Positions 45,231-54,884 of a stretch of 57,906 nt of DNA are shown in pieces. Position numbers and translations under genes: made by a program. The notes beneath the pieces are model-generated. The model was not told where the DNA came from. It saw only the letters and a program-made list of their open reading frames with translations, and searched no databases. The stretch spans positions 26,957 to 84,862 of the forward strand of contig NPFB01000145.1 in NCBI GenBank assembly GCA_014084085.1, written 5' to 3'. The stretch comes from Hondaea fermentalgiana (lineage: Eukaryota > Sar > Bigyra > Thraustochytrida > Thraustochytriidae). Position 1 is the first letter of the stretch. Each line of letters opens with the position of its first letter.

Positions 45231-46028
45231 ATGACAGCAAAAGAGACAAACGCACAGCCTGGCGAAACTGAGGGAAACGTGCGACACGAACGGCGTCAGC
45301 GTGAGGACTTTGTTGGCGATGAGGAGGAGAGGAGCGTCAGTGTATCTCGGACGTACAAGTTTGCTGCCGTTGTCAGCGTACCACTCCTTGCATTCATCGC
45401 TTGGAGGGTACTTGCGACTTTCGTGCCAGCTTTGGACGCCAGCAGTTTCTTCTTTGGAAACACCTCGCTATCAAATGCTGGTTATAACTTGCCGAGCTAT
45501 GGAATCAACATGGAAGAAGCGGGATCTCAAGAAGAAGACAATGTAGAATTGGCCTCTCTGCCAAAGTTTGACCCTGTGATGCCAGCTCGCGAATGCAAGT
45601 TCATCTCTCCNNNNNNNNNNNNNNNNNNNNNNNNNNNNNNNNNNNNNNNNNNNNNNNNNNNNNNNNNNNNNNNNNNNNNNNNNNNNNNNNNNNNNNNNNN
45701 NNNNNNNNNNATGCAGTATCTATACGGAACGCGTGATCTGACCAACGACGCTCGCAGGAATCAGAGACCCCCGTATCCCAAGGTCTCGGAAGTCCGTGCC
45801 AAGACAGGTCTGGTCGAGGCGTGCGCTTTGAACACGAACATTTGCTTTGGAAAGTCGGGCCATTCACCTGTGTATCGCTGCCGCCCGTGGCACTATGCTG
45901 ATGGTCTGTTTGTGGTTCACTTTGCAGGAGTATTTCCTCGAGAGTGGCGATACGAGCAAATGCAGAAAGCTCTAGTTGTCGCAGAGGCACGCAACAAGGA
46001 TCCATCTGAGAAACGTGGTCATTTATAG
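45231..46028 (+). CDS. GT34-family glycosyltransferase, copy 2 (interrupted by gap)
   Basis: Start MTAKETNAQPGETEGNVRHE, a membrane helix (FAAVVSVPLLAFIAWRVL) and stem ending in PKFDPVMPARECKFIS. After 100 N the sequence resumes with MQYLYGTRDLTNDA...RAKTGLVEACALNTNICF...HYADGLFVVHFAGVF, parallel to copy 1 (IQYLYNSEALT...). The missing segment corresponds to ~158 residues of copy 1, including the DxD motif, so the true gap is probably ~475 bp. Whether this copy is intact cannot be judged. Both visible ends are in the same frame. Confidence 0.8.
   Translation: MTAKETNAQPGETEGNVRHERRQREDFVGDEEERSVSVSRTYKFAAVVSVPLLAFIAWRVLATFVPALDASSFFFGNTSLSNAGYNLPSYGINMEEAGSQEEDNVELASLPKFDPVMPARECKFISXXXXXXXXXXXXXXXXXXXXXXXXXXXXXXXXXXMQYLYGTRDLTNDARRNQRPPYPKVSEVRAKTGLVEACALNTNICFGKSGHSPVYRCRPWHYADGLFVVHFAGVFPREWRYEQMQKALVVAEARNKDPSEKRGHL
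45611..45710. other. Assembly gap (100 N) inside GT34 copy 2
   Basis: Placeholder gap. By comparison with copy 1 it hides roughly 475 bp, not 100. It may reflect assembly collapse between the two near-neighbour paralogues. Confidence 0.95.
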
Positions 46029-46857
46029 AGTTTCATGTCAATCTTGAGCGATTGAATGGAAGTTGGCCCAAGAGTTCCCCGATAACCACAGAACGGGTTC
46101 ATGATTTCAAGAGGAAGAAAGGCTGTTCCACGTTTGCGTTCATCTTAATTAGTTACTTACGTGGCTAGCTCGCAATTACAAGACACGGCAGTCTCATGCT
46201 CTCGTCTCAACTCCACGGATACAGTAGATTGTGGCGGCAGATCAGACTCACTGTCAACACAAAGTCGCCCGCAGACCCGTCACCTGAAGAATTCCATTGT
46301 CAACGTATTCGAAACACCTAAGGCATAGCAGGCCCCTTTAAAACCTATTTCAGGACCTCATCGAACGTTTCTTTATCGCAAATGCTCTTGAGGAGATAGA
46401 TGACCAAGCGAAAGTTTCTTTGTTCTCGCTCAAAGGCCATCAGGTTTTCTGTTCATCGGACTACACGCGAAAGTTATCAAGACTCCCTTTCCTTTCCTTC
46501 CCTTCCCATTTTATTTTTACCTTATTCGGAGAGGAAACACGAATCCGCAACCAAGGTATACACTGGTAAAGAGCTAGTGGTCTTCACGTGGACCTCAAAC
46601 TCCGAGGCCAGCTTTAGTTTCACATTTCTTCAATCACTTTCTCTTTTCAAATGCAACGCGCTTTAGCCCTTTTAGCTGCGATGCAAGAAGGCAGCACTTG
46701 GTTTTTTCTTTGAAGCTAGCGCGCATAAGACTCGTGCGGTCGTGCGTGCACGAATGAATCAAAGTATCAAGCGAAACGAGAAGAGGTGACCTGACGCAGG
46801 AGAAAATGAGCAAACACACATTATTTGATAAACAGAATACAAATTTCGGGTAAGAGG
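46029..46857. other. Convergent intergenic region
   Basis: About 830 bp, AT-richer. It contains short open frames only (longest ~88 codons at 46400-46666 with no features). No RNA gene recognised. Confidence 0.5.
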
Positions 46858-48909
46858 CTACACACAGTCCATGAATACAAGATCACGAATGTCACGCTCA
46901 TCATGAGGCGTCAATGGAACGCGTCTTGCTTGGTTGATGAGATCCTTGCGGGGAAACGTGGGTGCTGCGCGGAGAATGAGCGTGGCGGTCTCAAAGTCGG
47001 CCCGAAGCAGGTCGACTTCGACAGTCGCCAAGAGCACGAGACTGACGCGAAAGATGGCTGCCCAGCTCTGCTCAAAGAAAAGCCCCCACACATCGGCGAG
47101 GACTTCAAACGGCATTGTGTACGAGAAGAGTGTAATAAACCAGTTGAAGGTGAAGTGCAGCGAATCAAGGTCCAGCGCCTGAAGGCGCGCAAAAAGGCCA
47201 GGTCGTAGCTTGCGCACGAGCTGACGAAGACGATCGACCATGGACCGCAGCATGTGGAGACCAGGAGAGTACAGGCCACGGAGATTGTACGCGGGCGCAT
47301 CAATGAGAGCCTTGAAGGTATCCTCGGCGGCATGCGCGGGTTGCGGGAAATGCAGTAAAAGCTGCGCCATGACGTAATTCATGCCCTGTACATAGCCCAT
47401 ATCGGGGTTGTCAAGAGCAATGTTGCCCAGAGCATTCACAAGCCTGCGCTGCACGCGCGCGTTTTGAAAGAGCGAGAGTGTTGGATAGGTGCGGGGTACA
47501 TCGCGTTCAATTTCACCTTCTTGCAATGGAGGGTGCCCGTGGTTGCGCGGAGTTGCACTGCGCTCTGTGTCTGTGGATACGTCATCATCGTCATCGAGGT
47601 TATTGACGTCGTCTTCGTGACTAGCGTCAAAGGAGAACTTAGAATAGATACGTTTCGGTGAGCTTTGCACAGTGCTCCAGCCGTCAATCGAGGCGGCCTC
47701 TTTTTGCTCAATGACAAAGCTGGCCAAAGATTGCGAGGCGGCCTTGCTCGATTTGCTCGACAGCGATCTCGGGCTCAGCGAACTGGCTGCGGACTGTGTC
47801 TCTCCCAAAAATGTTCCTTCTTCGCCCTGGTTAGTTGCAAGATGGAGCGGGCTACCGCCCTCTGCAGGTTCCTTGTCGAGAGCGAGCTCATCATTAGCTT
47901 CGGGCCCAATACTCCAAGGGGTGCTCTCGCTGCACTCGTCGAGATCTTTGCTTTCGCAGTCTGTATCTTCGAAAGCCAGCGGCACTGCCGAGACCGCGAG
48001 GCTCTCGTCACATTTTTGTTGAATAAGGCGAGCCCAGGTCGAGCCTTGGGGTTCCATTTGCTCAAACCAGCCAAGAGGGATGCGGTTGCATTCACTACGC
48101 GTCTTGGGTACGCGCCTTTGGTGGATCATGACGTGCTTTGTTGAAGCGGCTGGCCCGCCGGATAATGTACCCTGGGTCTCTGTATTTGTTCGTGCCGTGT
48201 TTGAGCTGGAAAAAGTGGGCAAAAAGCGTCGACTGGGCGACGGTCGACGGCCTTGTGCGACTGCATTTGGCGCAGTGGTGGGCCTTTTGAGAGAGGGGCG
48301 GAACCCTTGCAAAAAGGAAGACGATGGCGATGAAGGCGACGAAGGCATGGAAGCTCGCGGGAGTGTCGTTGTGCTCGTTGATGACGATGCTGATCGCGGA
48401 GGCGGTGGCGAGGCGGTGAATGAGGGCGCCGAGGACGAGGTCCGCACGGAGCTGGACCTCGGTTTCCTTTTATTACAGTCAGGATCCATAGACTGATCGT
48501 CGGACTCGACATCGTGATCTCCGTATCCGGAGGCCTCGTTGTCGGAAAAATCCGTGTCTTCCAATGGTTCGGGTTCTTCGACGTTGTTCATCTTGACGTT
48601 CCGGCCGGCGCTGCTTTGATTGCTGTTGGCACGACTACCCCATACATCTCGCATGTAGGTCATGAGCCCAGCAGCGCGCTTGGGTTTGGCAGCTTCGCGG
48701 GTGCGGTCTGTTTCCTGCGTCGATGGTCGATGAAGACTCTCTTGCTGCTCGCTGTGCTGCTGCTCCTCTTTGGCCTCAATGTCACCCTCCTCGTTTTCGA
48801 CGAGCTCCACGAACACGAAGCCTCCGTCTCCGTTGGCATTCCCGCTCAGCAAGCTCCTCGTGTTCCTCCCCTGCAGGAGCGACTCGAAGCCGCTCTCGCC
48901 ATGCTGCAT
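46858..48909 (-). CDS. TBC-domain Rab GTPase-activating protein
   Basis: 683 residues from the ATG at 48909. About 460 N-terminal residues are Ser/Pro/Asp/Glu-rich and probably disordered, with a Ser-rich run (PSSPSSPSSSFLQGF). The C-terminal part is a TBC domain: the Arg-finger motif EIERDVPRTYP (~467-478), the Gln-finger motif DMGYVQGMNYVMAQLLL (~500-517), LHFTFNWFITLFSYTMPFE and VLADVWGLFFEQSW. Both dual-finger residues (Arg, Gln) are present, so GAP activity towards a Rab GTPase in membrane traffic is likely. Codons 5' of 48909 are open but lack ATG. The protein ends shortly after the domain. Confidence 0.85.
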   Translation of the reverse strand: MQHGESGFESLLQGRNTRSLLSGNANGDGGFVFVELVENEEGDIEAKEEQQHSEQQESLHRPSTQETDRTREAAKPKRAAGLMTYMRDVWGSRANSNQSSAGRNVKMNNVEEPEPLEDTDFSDNEASGYGDHDVESDDQSMDPDCNKRKPRSSSVRTSSSAPSFTASPPPPRSASSSTSTTTLPRASMPSSPSSPSSSFLQGFRPSLKRPTTAPNAVAQGRRPSPSRRFLPTFSSSNTARTNTETQGTLSGGPAASTKHVMIHQRRVPKTRSECNRIPLGWFEQMEPQGSTWARLIQQKCDESLAVSAVPLAFEDTDCESKDLDECSESTPWSIGPEANDELALDKEPAEGGSPLHLATNQGEEGTFLGETQSAASSLSPRSLSSKSSKAASQSLASFVIEQKEAASIDGWSTVQSSPKRIYSKFSFDASHEDDVNNLDDDDDVSTDTERSATPRNHGHPPLQEGEIERDVPRTYPTLSLFQNARVQRRLVNALGNIALDNPDMGYVQGMNYVMAQLLLHFPQPAHAAEDTFKALIDAPAYNLRGLYSPGLHMLRSMVDRLRQLVRKLRPGLFARLQALDLDSLHFTFNWFITLFSYTMPFEVLADVWGLFFEQSWAAIFRVSLVLLATVEVDLLRADFETATLILRAAPTFPRKDLINQARRVPLTPHDERDIRDLVFMDCV

Positions 48910-50903
48910 GGCCTTTTGCGCGTGCACAAGTGCTCCTCGCTCCACGCCGCTCCGCGGACCGGCGGCGGGCGACACACAGACAGACAGACAGACAGTCAGA
49001 CAGACAGACGGACGGTCAGTCAGTCAGTCAGTCAGTCAGACAGCCAGACCTGCGCTCGAGGCCTCTCTCCCCGTCCTCGTCCTCGTCCTCGTCCTGCGCG
49101 GCGCTTTCCTGCTCTGCGGCCACGAGTTGGTTGCCTTCGACCTACTCGCTACGGCTTATTAGACTGATGAGTTGTGCACAGGCTTTCTTCGGCTGCTCTT
49201 GCTGCACCTGCACCCGAGCACAGAAGGCGCGCGCGGCGGCACCGCGCTCGGGAGACCTGCGCAGCAGACGTTCGCGAGGCCGGCCTGGCCGTCGAGGCCG
49301 CGGCGCTCTGCGCGGCTTGGCTTGGCTTGGCTTGGCTTGGCTTGGCTCGAGCGAGCGAGCAAGGCCGAGCGGATCTGGCCTCTGAAAACGGGACTGGCGG
49401 CGTGCCTGGTTCGTATGACCTCGCGCACGTCTCGGCGCCGGCGCTACGACGCGCTGCGCCGCGCCGCGCGGCCGCCGCGCGAGGCAGCAGGGCTCTGCTG
49501 CGCGCGGAGCAGGTCGCGACGCGCGGGAGCTCTGGCGGCGGGCTGTCCAGGTCCCGGACGAATGAAGGGATGACGGTGACTCTGCCTGCCTTTTCAGGGC
49601 TCAGTTCTGCCTCGCCTGCCCGCGCAGCCTGCTGCAGCCGGGGCGCGCTCGCTCGCCCGCGTCTGCGCTCGCGTCCTCCGCGCGGGTCTCGTCTCTCTCG
49701 TGGCGCCTCGGCTTGGCGTGGCGTGGCGTGGCGCGGCTTGGCGCGGCGTGGCGTGCAATCTACTTCTGCTCGCCCGCCGGCCTCTCGCCCTTTTCGCCTA
49801 CCTACCCGCTACGCCCTCCTACCGCCGCCGCGCCCCACATAAAGCCCAGATCCATCTCTCCATAAAACAAACAAACACCCACACACCCATCCATGCACCG
49901 CGTCTTCATAGTCAGAGTCCCTCGCCCGCTCTGCAAACTGCTGCTCGAGCGAGCGAGCGATCGACCGCGGCCGCCCGTCGGCACCTCGCCTCGAGGATCC
50001 CAGCGCGCGTCCACCGCCCGAGCTCCTCGCGCGGCAGCTTTCTCTCCGATGACGAACCTGGCAACCCTCGTCCCTGCCGCGCCTCCGAATTCGTCCCAGG
50101 CGTTTCTTGCCCCTCCCTGCCTGTGACCAGCCCTAGGCCCCTGCTACCTACTACTGCAGCAGTAAACCCCGGTTCTGTCCAGTTGCCCTTGTAAATAAGT
50201 ACCTTCGCACACCTAGCGTTCGTTCTAAGGTCTTTCGTTCTTTCTTTGTTTCTATCCAGCGAGCGAGCGAGACACAGACGCCGCGCAGAAATCGCCGAGC
50301 GAGCAAGCAAGGTCTTGGCTCCTGCACCCTGCGCTACGATAGGCAGCCAGGCAGCCAGGAAACAAGGCAGCCAGGCAGGCCGCGCGGTCTTGCGTCGCGT
50401 CGCGTCGCGTCCCGGCGATGGAGAAGATGGATGGATACAAGAGATGTTGATGATGATGATGATGATGGCGGCCGTCGAGGTTGAGCGGCCGCGACCACGG
50501 CCTTGGACGGACGGCGCTCGGCGGCGGCAGGGAGGAGCGACGACCTGCCTGCCGCTCGTCGCCACTCGGCGGCGCGCCTCGAGTTCGCGCGCACGCTCGC
50601 TCATTCAGGCCCGACATGCGCATGCCCATGCGCATGCATGCCGCGCCATGCCAAGCCATCGCGGCACGCAATGCAACGCCACGCCACGCCACGCACGCGA
50701 CGCACGCACGCACGCTCGCGGCTCGATCGCGGCTCGAGTCCGGGCCGCACACAAGCGGTGCGGCGCGGACACGGCCAGCCGCCCGCATGCCGGCCTCGCT
50801 TGCGCCGCGTCAAGAACGAGGCGCGCCGTCCTGGAGCGCCGCGCCTCGCCTCTCGCCGTGCTTCATTGTTAGTCCAGCGCGAGCTCGCTCCGAAGCTAGC
50901 TAG
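48910..50903. other. Gene-poor region rich in short tandem repeats
   Basis: About 2 kb of extremely GC-rich DNA. Many overlapping open frames exist on both strands, which reflects composition (Arg, Ala, Pro, Ser); none carries domain motifs or a credible start. Repeats: (CAGA/GTCA)n at ~48973-49045, (GTCCTC)n at ~49072-49095, (GGCTT)n at ~49314-49347, (GGCGT)n at ~49712-49755, (GAT)n at ~50442-50466. It may contain a 5' UTR of the TBC gene. Confidence 0.6.
49314..49347. repeat. (GGCTT)n pentanucleotide repeat
   Basis: Six or seven perfect GGCTT units. Similar pentanucleotides (GGCGT near 49715, GGCTT/GGCGT near 56430) occur nearby. Confidence 0.85.
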
Positions 50904-50912
50904 CTAGCTAGC
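50893..50912. repeat. (GCTA)n repeat
   Basis: Five GCTA units, palindromic (GAAGCTAGC...GCTAGCTTCC), overlapping the stop of the putative small gene. Confidence 0.8.
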
Positions 50913-51319
50913 TTCCTCGTTTCGGATCGCGGCCTTGATCCGGTCTTCATTGGCCGCGCCGCCGCCGCCGCAGGTCTCGATCTTGCCTTCGTCGCCGTCG
51001 AACTCCTCGTCTTCGGTCTTGACCTCGATCTTGCGCTTCAGCACATAGTACAGCATGCCATGTGGTCGTCCTCCAGACGGTCTTTCGTCTGCAAGTCCAT
51101 CTTCAAGACCGTCTTCTCCGCGTCCGTCTTCGCCCACTTGAACCCCAAGATCCCCGCGGCACGCATAGCAAGCGTGGTGTGGCCGGCAAAGGCGACTCTC
51201 GCGGGAATTCCAGGACGAGCACCGCCCGCCCGGCACGGCTGGCCCGCGCGTGCGCCTTTCCGAGACCCCGGCGGCGAGCCGCGCGCGCGCAGCGCCAGGA
51301 GGTACGCGGCGGCCTCCAT
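50904..51319 (-). pseudogene. Possible small gene broken by a frameshift (or sequence error)
   Basis: One frame starts at the ATG 51319 (MEAAAYLLALRARG), passes through a natural-looking segment (AAGILGFKWAKTDAEKTVLK) and DLQTKDRLEDDHM, and stops at 51038. An overlapping frame continues MLYYVLKRKIEVKTEDEEF...RIKAAIRNEEAS to a stop at 50904, inside a (GCTA)n repeat. Each half looks protein-like only on its own side of ~51045-51062, which suggests one ~140-residue protein with a one- or two-base frame change. The product is not recognised. Alternatives: two overlapping short genes, or a base-calling error. Confidence 0.4.
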
Positions 51320-51942
51320 TCCGCTTCCGCATCCGCATCGCAACATCGCATCGCAACATCGCATCGCGCTTTCGAGATCGTCCTCGCATCGGCGCCGGAA
51401 TCGATCGATCGATCGATCGACCGAAAGAAAGCCTCGGAGCAACGCGCGCGCGCGCGTGCCGCGGCTACTGTCCTGGACTGCGGCGACCTAACCCCACGGC
51501 GGGCCAGTGTGGTGACTGCAGCACCATAAAAGTGGTACACTGTGTGGGATCAGGTCTGCTGTGGGAACCGCCCCGACGCCACTGCAGCACCTCAAGGCCG
51601 GACAAGGCCCACAGAAGGTCCCGCAGGGTGTGCGGATCGGCGGGAGGTTGGGCCGCTTTTGGACGGGGCCGCAGGGGAGGAAAGCGACCTATCGTAGAAG
51701 GGAACGAAGTTCATGAGGACGGTCAGGCCTGAACCGGCGGAGGTCGCCTGCGGCGAGCGAGGCCGCTTGGGCAGGCGTGGAGCGTCGCGTCCCTTGGCGT
51801 CGCGTCGCGCCGCGCCAGGCAGAGCAGAGCAGAGCAGAGACGAGCAGAGACGAGGACGGGCCAGGAGGCGCAGGTATCCCTCCGTTGGGTAAAGAAAGTC
51901 TTCACGTTGTACTGTACCGGCCAGCACCACCACGAAGAAAGG
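51320..51942. other. GC-rich region with hairpin-forming segment, upstream of release factor gene
   Basis: About 620 bp. (ATCG)n at ~51400-51421. From ~51480 to 51790 several short complementary blocks occur (ACCA-TAAAAG-TGGT, CTGTGGG/CCCACAG, GGCC-GGACAA-GGCC, CCGCA-GGGTG-TGCGG), compatible with a structured RNA but not matching a family I can name. A (GAGCA)n tract at ~51824-51850 lies ~100 bp 5' of the release-factor ATG on its sense strand. Confidence 0.45.
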
Positions 51943-53217
51943 ATGCTCGCACGAAGGAGGCTGGGCATGCCGGTCGTCGACGTTTTGGTGGCTTGGCGCT
52001 GGAGACGACGAAGACCCCGACCCATGTGCGGACGCAGAGCCATGAGCGGGCAGGCAGAACAGGCAGACACGATGCCGCTCCCGGATTGGGCACGTGCACG
52101 CGTGCTTCAGGGCGCAACGCGGCTGGAAGCGGCGCTCGAAAAGGCCAATGCGGACCTCGAGACGCTCACGCCCGGATCAGCTGCCTATGCACGTACAGCA
52201 CGCGAGGCAGGGCGTCTCGACACACTCTGCGAGGCCCACAGACAAATGCAAAGCGCAGAGGCATTAGCACAAAGCTTGCGGCAAGACATTGACGCCTTTG
52301 AAGACGAGGACCGCGAGCTCGCGGCTCTGGCGCGCGAGGAACTCGAGTCCGCTTTGGCTCTGGCGCGTGCCGCAGAGGATGACCTCGTGGCGGGGCTATT
52401 GCCTCGAGACGAAGACGAAGACGCCAACGCTATCGTGGAGGTTCGACCTGGCGTGGGTGGCGATGAGGCGGCGTTGTTTGCAGAAGAAATTTTTACAATG
52501 TACGAGCGTCTTGCGGGTGCCAAGCAATGGCAATGGGAAACCATGGCCAAGCGTTACAAGGACCAAGGGTTGCGCGAAGGCCTAGCTTTGGTCTCAGGAG
52601 AGGGCGCATTCGGGCGACTCAAGTTCGAAAGCGGCGTCCATCGCGTCCAGCGAGTGCCGAGCACCGAGAGCAGTGGTCGCGTGCACACAAGCACAGTGAT
52701 GGTGCTTGTCCTCCCAGAAGTGGACGAGACCGAGGTCCAGCTTGATCCAAGCGAGGTGCGCGTCGAGGTCTTTCGTGCTTCCGGTGCTGGTGGCCAGCAC
52801 GTAAACACGACGGAGAGTGCGGTTCGCGTCATTCACGAGCCTACGGGTCTCACTGTGTCCATCCAAGACGAGCGTTCACAGCACATGAACAAGTCCAAGG
52901 CCATGAAGATCTTGCTCGCACGTGTCCAGGCACAAGTGCAAGAGGAGGAGCGGCGCAAGAAACAAGATATGCGAGCTGACTTGCTTGTGACGGGTGACCG
53001 CTCCGAAAAGATTCGTACGTACAATTACGCCCGTGACCAATGCGTGGACCATCGCGTGGGTGGGTCTGGAATTCGTGGCTTGACCGACCTCTTGCACGGA
53101 TCGTTGGAACTGGAGCGCAGCATATGGTCTCCTCTACGTGTGCAGACTGCTTTGGCTCGTCTGGAGATCGATGAAGAAGACAATAACAATGATCCAACTA
53201 AGAATAAGTTGCAATGA
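51943..53217 (+). CDS. MRF1: Mitochondrial peptide chain release factor 1
   Basis: 424 residues from the ATG at 51943. The N-terminus (MLARRRLGMPVVDVLVAWRWRRRRPRP) is Arg-rich and acid-poor for ~27 residues, as expected for a mitochondrial presequence. The domain order is that of class I bacterial-type release factors: helical domain 1, the PxT-type codon-recognition motif PST (239-241) in RVPSTESSGRVHTST, GGQ at 283-285 (SGAGGQHVNTTESAVR) and the C-terminal DRSEKIRTYNYARDQ...DHR segment. PxT type reads UAA/UAG. It could also be plastid-targeted in other lineages; thraustochytrids lack plastids. The identification is firm. Confidence 0.93.
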   Translation: MLARRRLGMPVVDVLVAWRWRRRRPRPMCGRRAMSGQAEQADTMPLPDWARARVLQGATRLEAALEKANADLETLTPGSAAYARTAREAGRLDTLCEAHRQMQSAEALAQSLRQDIDAFEDEDRELAALAREELESALALARAAEDDLVAGLLPRDEDEDANAIVEVRPGVGGDEAALFAEEIFTMYERLAGAKQWQWETMAKRYKDQGLREGLALVSGEGAFGRLKFESGVHRVQRVPSTESSGRVHTSTVMVLVLPEVDETEVQLDPSEVRVEVFRASGAGGQHVNTTESAVRVIHEPTGLTVSIQDERSQHMNKSKAMKILLARVQAQVQEEERRKKQDMRADLLVTGDRSEKIRTYNYARDQCVDHRVGGSGIRGLTDLLHGSLELERSIWSPLRVQTALARLEIDEEDNNNDPTKNKLQ

Positions 53218-53507
53218 CTTTTGATTGTTGTGAGCCCAACTCAATTTGAAATTTTGAAAGTCAATGTCCTGCGTTTTCTTTTTTCGTGTGGACACGATGA
53301 TGTACGCGAAAGGAATGTGTAGTAATGGAATGGAGAAAAAAGTAAGAAAAGAGAAGTTGCAATTGATCTACAGTATGAAGTGAAAGTGTCAGGACAGCAG
53401 GGTGCCGCTCGTCGGGTCCTTTATGGTTGCGAGCCCTTCCTCAGGGCGCGTAGTTGACAGCGTCGGGCCGACGGGGCTACAGGCGCAAGGCTTTTATCGG
53501 CCTCGGT
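53218..53507. other. Convergent 3' region
   Basis: 290 bp between convergent stops with A-rich stretches. No gene seen. Confidence 0.5.
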
Positions 53508-54884
53508 TTACATGTTGTGCGGGTGAGCATACATGTTGTGTGCAAGCATGGGCTGAGCAGCCGGCATGTGCTTGGAATGTGGGTGCATGTGATGCTGGGC
53601 TCCGTCGTTGTTAACAACGTAGAGGCTCTGCACAGGGGGGTTGTACGAAGCTGCGGTGGCCTTGGTCTTGGCATGGGGCGCCATGGCCGGGGCCTTGACG
53701 ATGACCTTTGCGAGCGGTGAGTCCGGGAAGTCGCCGTTGACAGAGAGGTCCGAAATGCGCGGGGTCACGTGGTTGTCGCTGACGGTGCTGCTCGTGTCCG
53801 AGGATGCGGGAACTTTGCGCGGGCAGTGCACGAGGTGCTGAAGAGTGTTGGGCACGCATCCATGCTTGGCAAAGGCTTCCTTGAGGACGCTCAAGGTGTC
53901 GTTGTCCATGTCAACAAAGTTGGTGGGAGCCTTGATGCCCTTGATCTGGCGAGCGGCGTTGTCGTAGACGAGGGCTGCCTCGAGCTCGGTTGTGAATCGG
54001 CCAAGGTAGCGCACGCGGGTTGCGTCGCGGATGCGTGCCTGCCACTTGCGATCCTTGCCGCAGCAGCTGACGCCGCGAAAGGTGGATGTTTGGCGTCCCT
54101 TTTCGGCGTTGGCGCTGTTGGTCTTGGGCGTCACCGCGGGCGTGGCCGAGGCCACGGGCTCAGGCTTGGGCTTGGAGACCGACTCGGGCTTGGGCTCAGG
54201 CTTGGACGCAGCACTGGTCGGCAAGCTCGAGACTGTCAGCCTGCTGTTGAAGGCCTGCATCGGGGCGGTGGCCAGTGGCGCGGGGCGCATCTTGTTGTTG
54301 TTGTGAATGTGCTGCATGACATGCATGGATGGGACAGGGGCACACTGCTGCTGCTGCTTGATGGTGTGCATCTTTTGCTTTTGCTGCATCTCCATCGCGC
54401 CGCGGAAGCTCGGTTTGGGGGCCGAGACGTGGGCCGGCTTTGCAACGTGCTCGGGCGTGCAAAACTTCTTGGGCGTCGGCGCGGTCGTGCCAGTGGCGGC
54501 CTTGCGCTTCTTGCTGGCGGTGGCCGGTGCCTTGCGAGGCTCCTCCTTGATCCTCATGGGCATGTAAGTGATATTGTTGCTGCTGTTGACCTCGATGGGC
54601 GCCGGTGCCGGCACCACGGGCGCGGAGAGCTCGATGGGGTTGTGGACCTCGGGGAGCGGCCATCCGATGATGTCCTCGCCGACAGGCTTGATCTCGGGGA
54701 GGGGCTCTGCCGCGGCGACAATGCCATCGTCGTCGGTCATGCTGGACAGCGGGCTGTCGAGCTGTTCTGCGTAGCCGTCAAAGAGGTCGCCGCCATCGAG
54801 GAAGCTGGCGTCCATGCCACTCGGCATGAACGAGTCCTTGTCATCGAACATGAACTCGAGGTCTTCTGCCGCGAAGTCCATCAT
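53508..54884 (-). CDS. AP2/ERF-type DNA-binding domain protein
   Basis: 458 residues from the ATG at 54884 (a second Met follows at once). The N-terminus is acidic (DFAAEDLEFMFDDKDSF...LFDGYAEQL), as in activation domains, followed by a basic Lys-rich region (SKKRKAATG), polyQ (IKQQQQ) and KPEPKPES repeats. Residues ~265-325 form one AP2 domain: TFRGVSCCGKDRKWQARI, then RYLGRFTTELEAALVYDNAA and APTNF; the WQARI and LGRF/A-A-Y-D-A positions are conserved. The C-terminus is His/Met/Pro-rich. AP2 domains bind DNA through a three-stranded sheet. Targets unknown. The upstream open frame is a purine-biased leader without ATG. Confidence 0.9.
   Translation of the reverse strand: MMDFAAEDLEFMFDDKDSFMPSGMDASFLDGGDLFDGYAEQLDSPLSSMTDDDGIVAAAEPLPEIKPVGEDIIGWPLPEVHNPIELSAPVVPAPAPIEVNSSNNITYMPMRIKEEPRKAPATASKKRKAATGTTAPTPKKFCTPEHVAKPAHVSAPKPSFRGAMEMQQKQKMHTIKQQQQCAPVPSMHVMQHIHNNNKMRPAPLATAPMQAFNSRLTVSSLPTSAASKPEPKPESVSKPKPEPVASATPAVTPKTNSANAEKGRQTSTFRGVSCCGKDRKWQARIRDATRVRYLGRFTTELEAALVYDNAARQIKGIKAPTNFVDMDNDTLSVLKEAFAKHGCVPNTLQHLVHCPRKVPASSDTSSTVSDNHVTPRISDLSVNGDFPDSPLAKVIVKAPAMAPHAKTKATAASYNPPVQSLYVVNNDGAQHHMHPHSKHMPAAQPMLAHNMYAHPHNM

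Noticed and set aside
48973..49045. Regularly spaced short repeats considered as a CRISPR-like array
   Set aside because: Simple contiguous tetranucleotide repeats without unique spacers, in a eukaryotic genome.
49174..49842. Several 130- to 220-codon frames in the 49-51 kb region
   Set aside because: They overlap each other in different frames over GC-rich pentanucleotide repeats and show no domain or consistent codon use.
51480..51790. SRP RNA or RNase P RNA identity
   Set aside because: Neither the SRP helix-8 GGAA/AGCAG signature nor a full set of RNase P conserved regions could be found by eye; kept only as an unnamed candidate.
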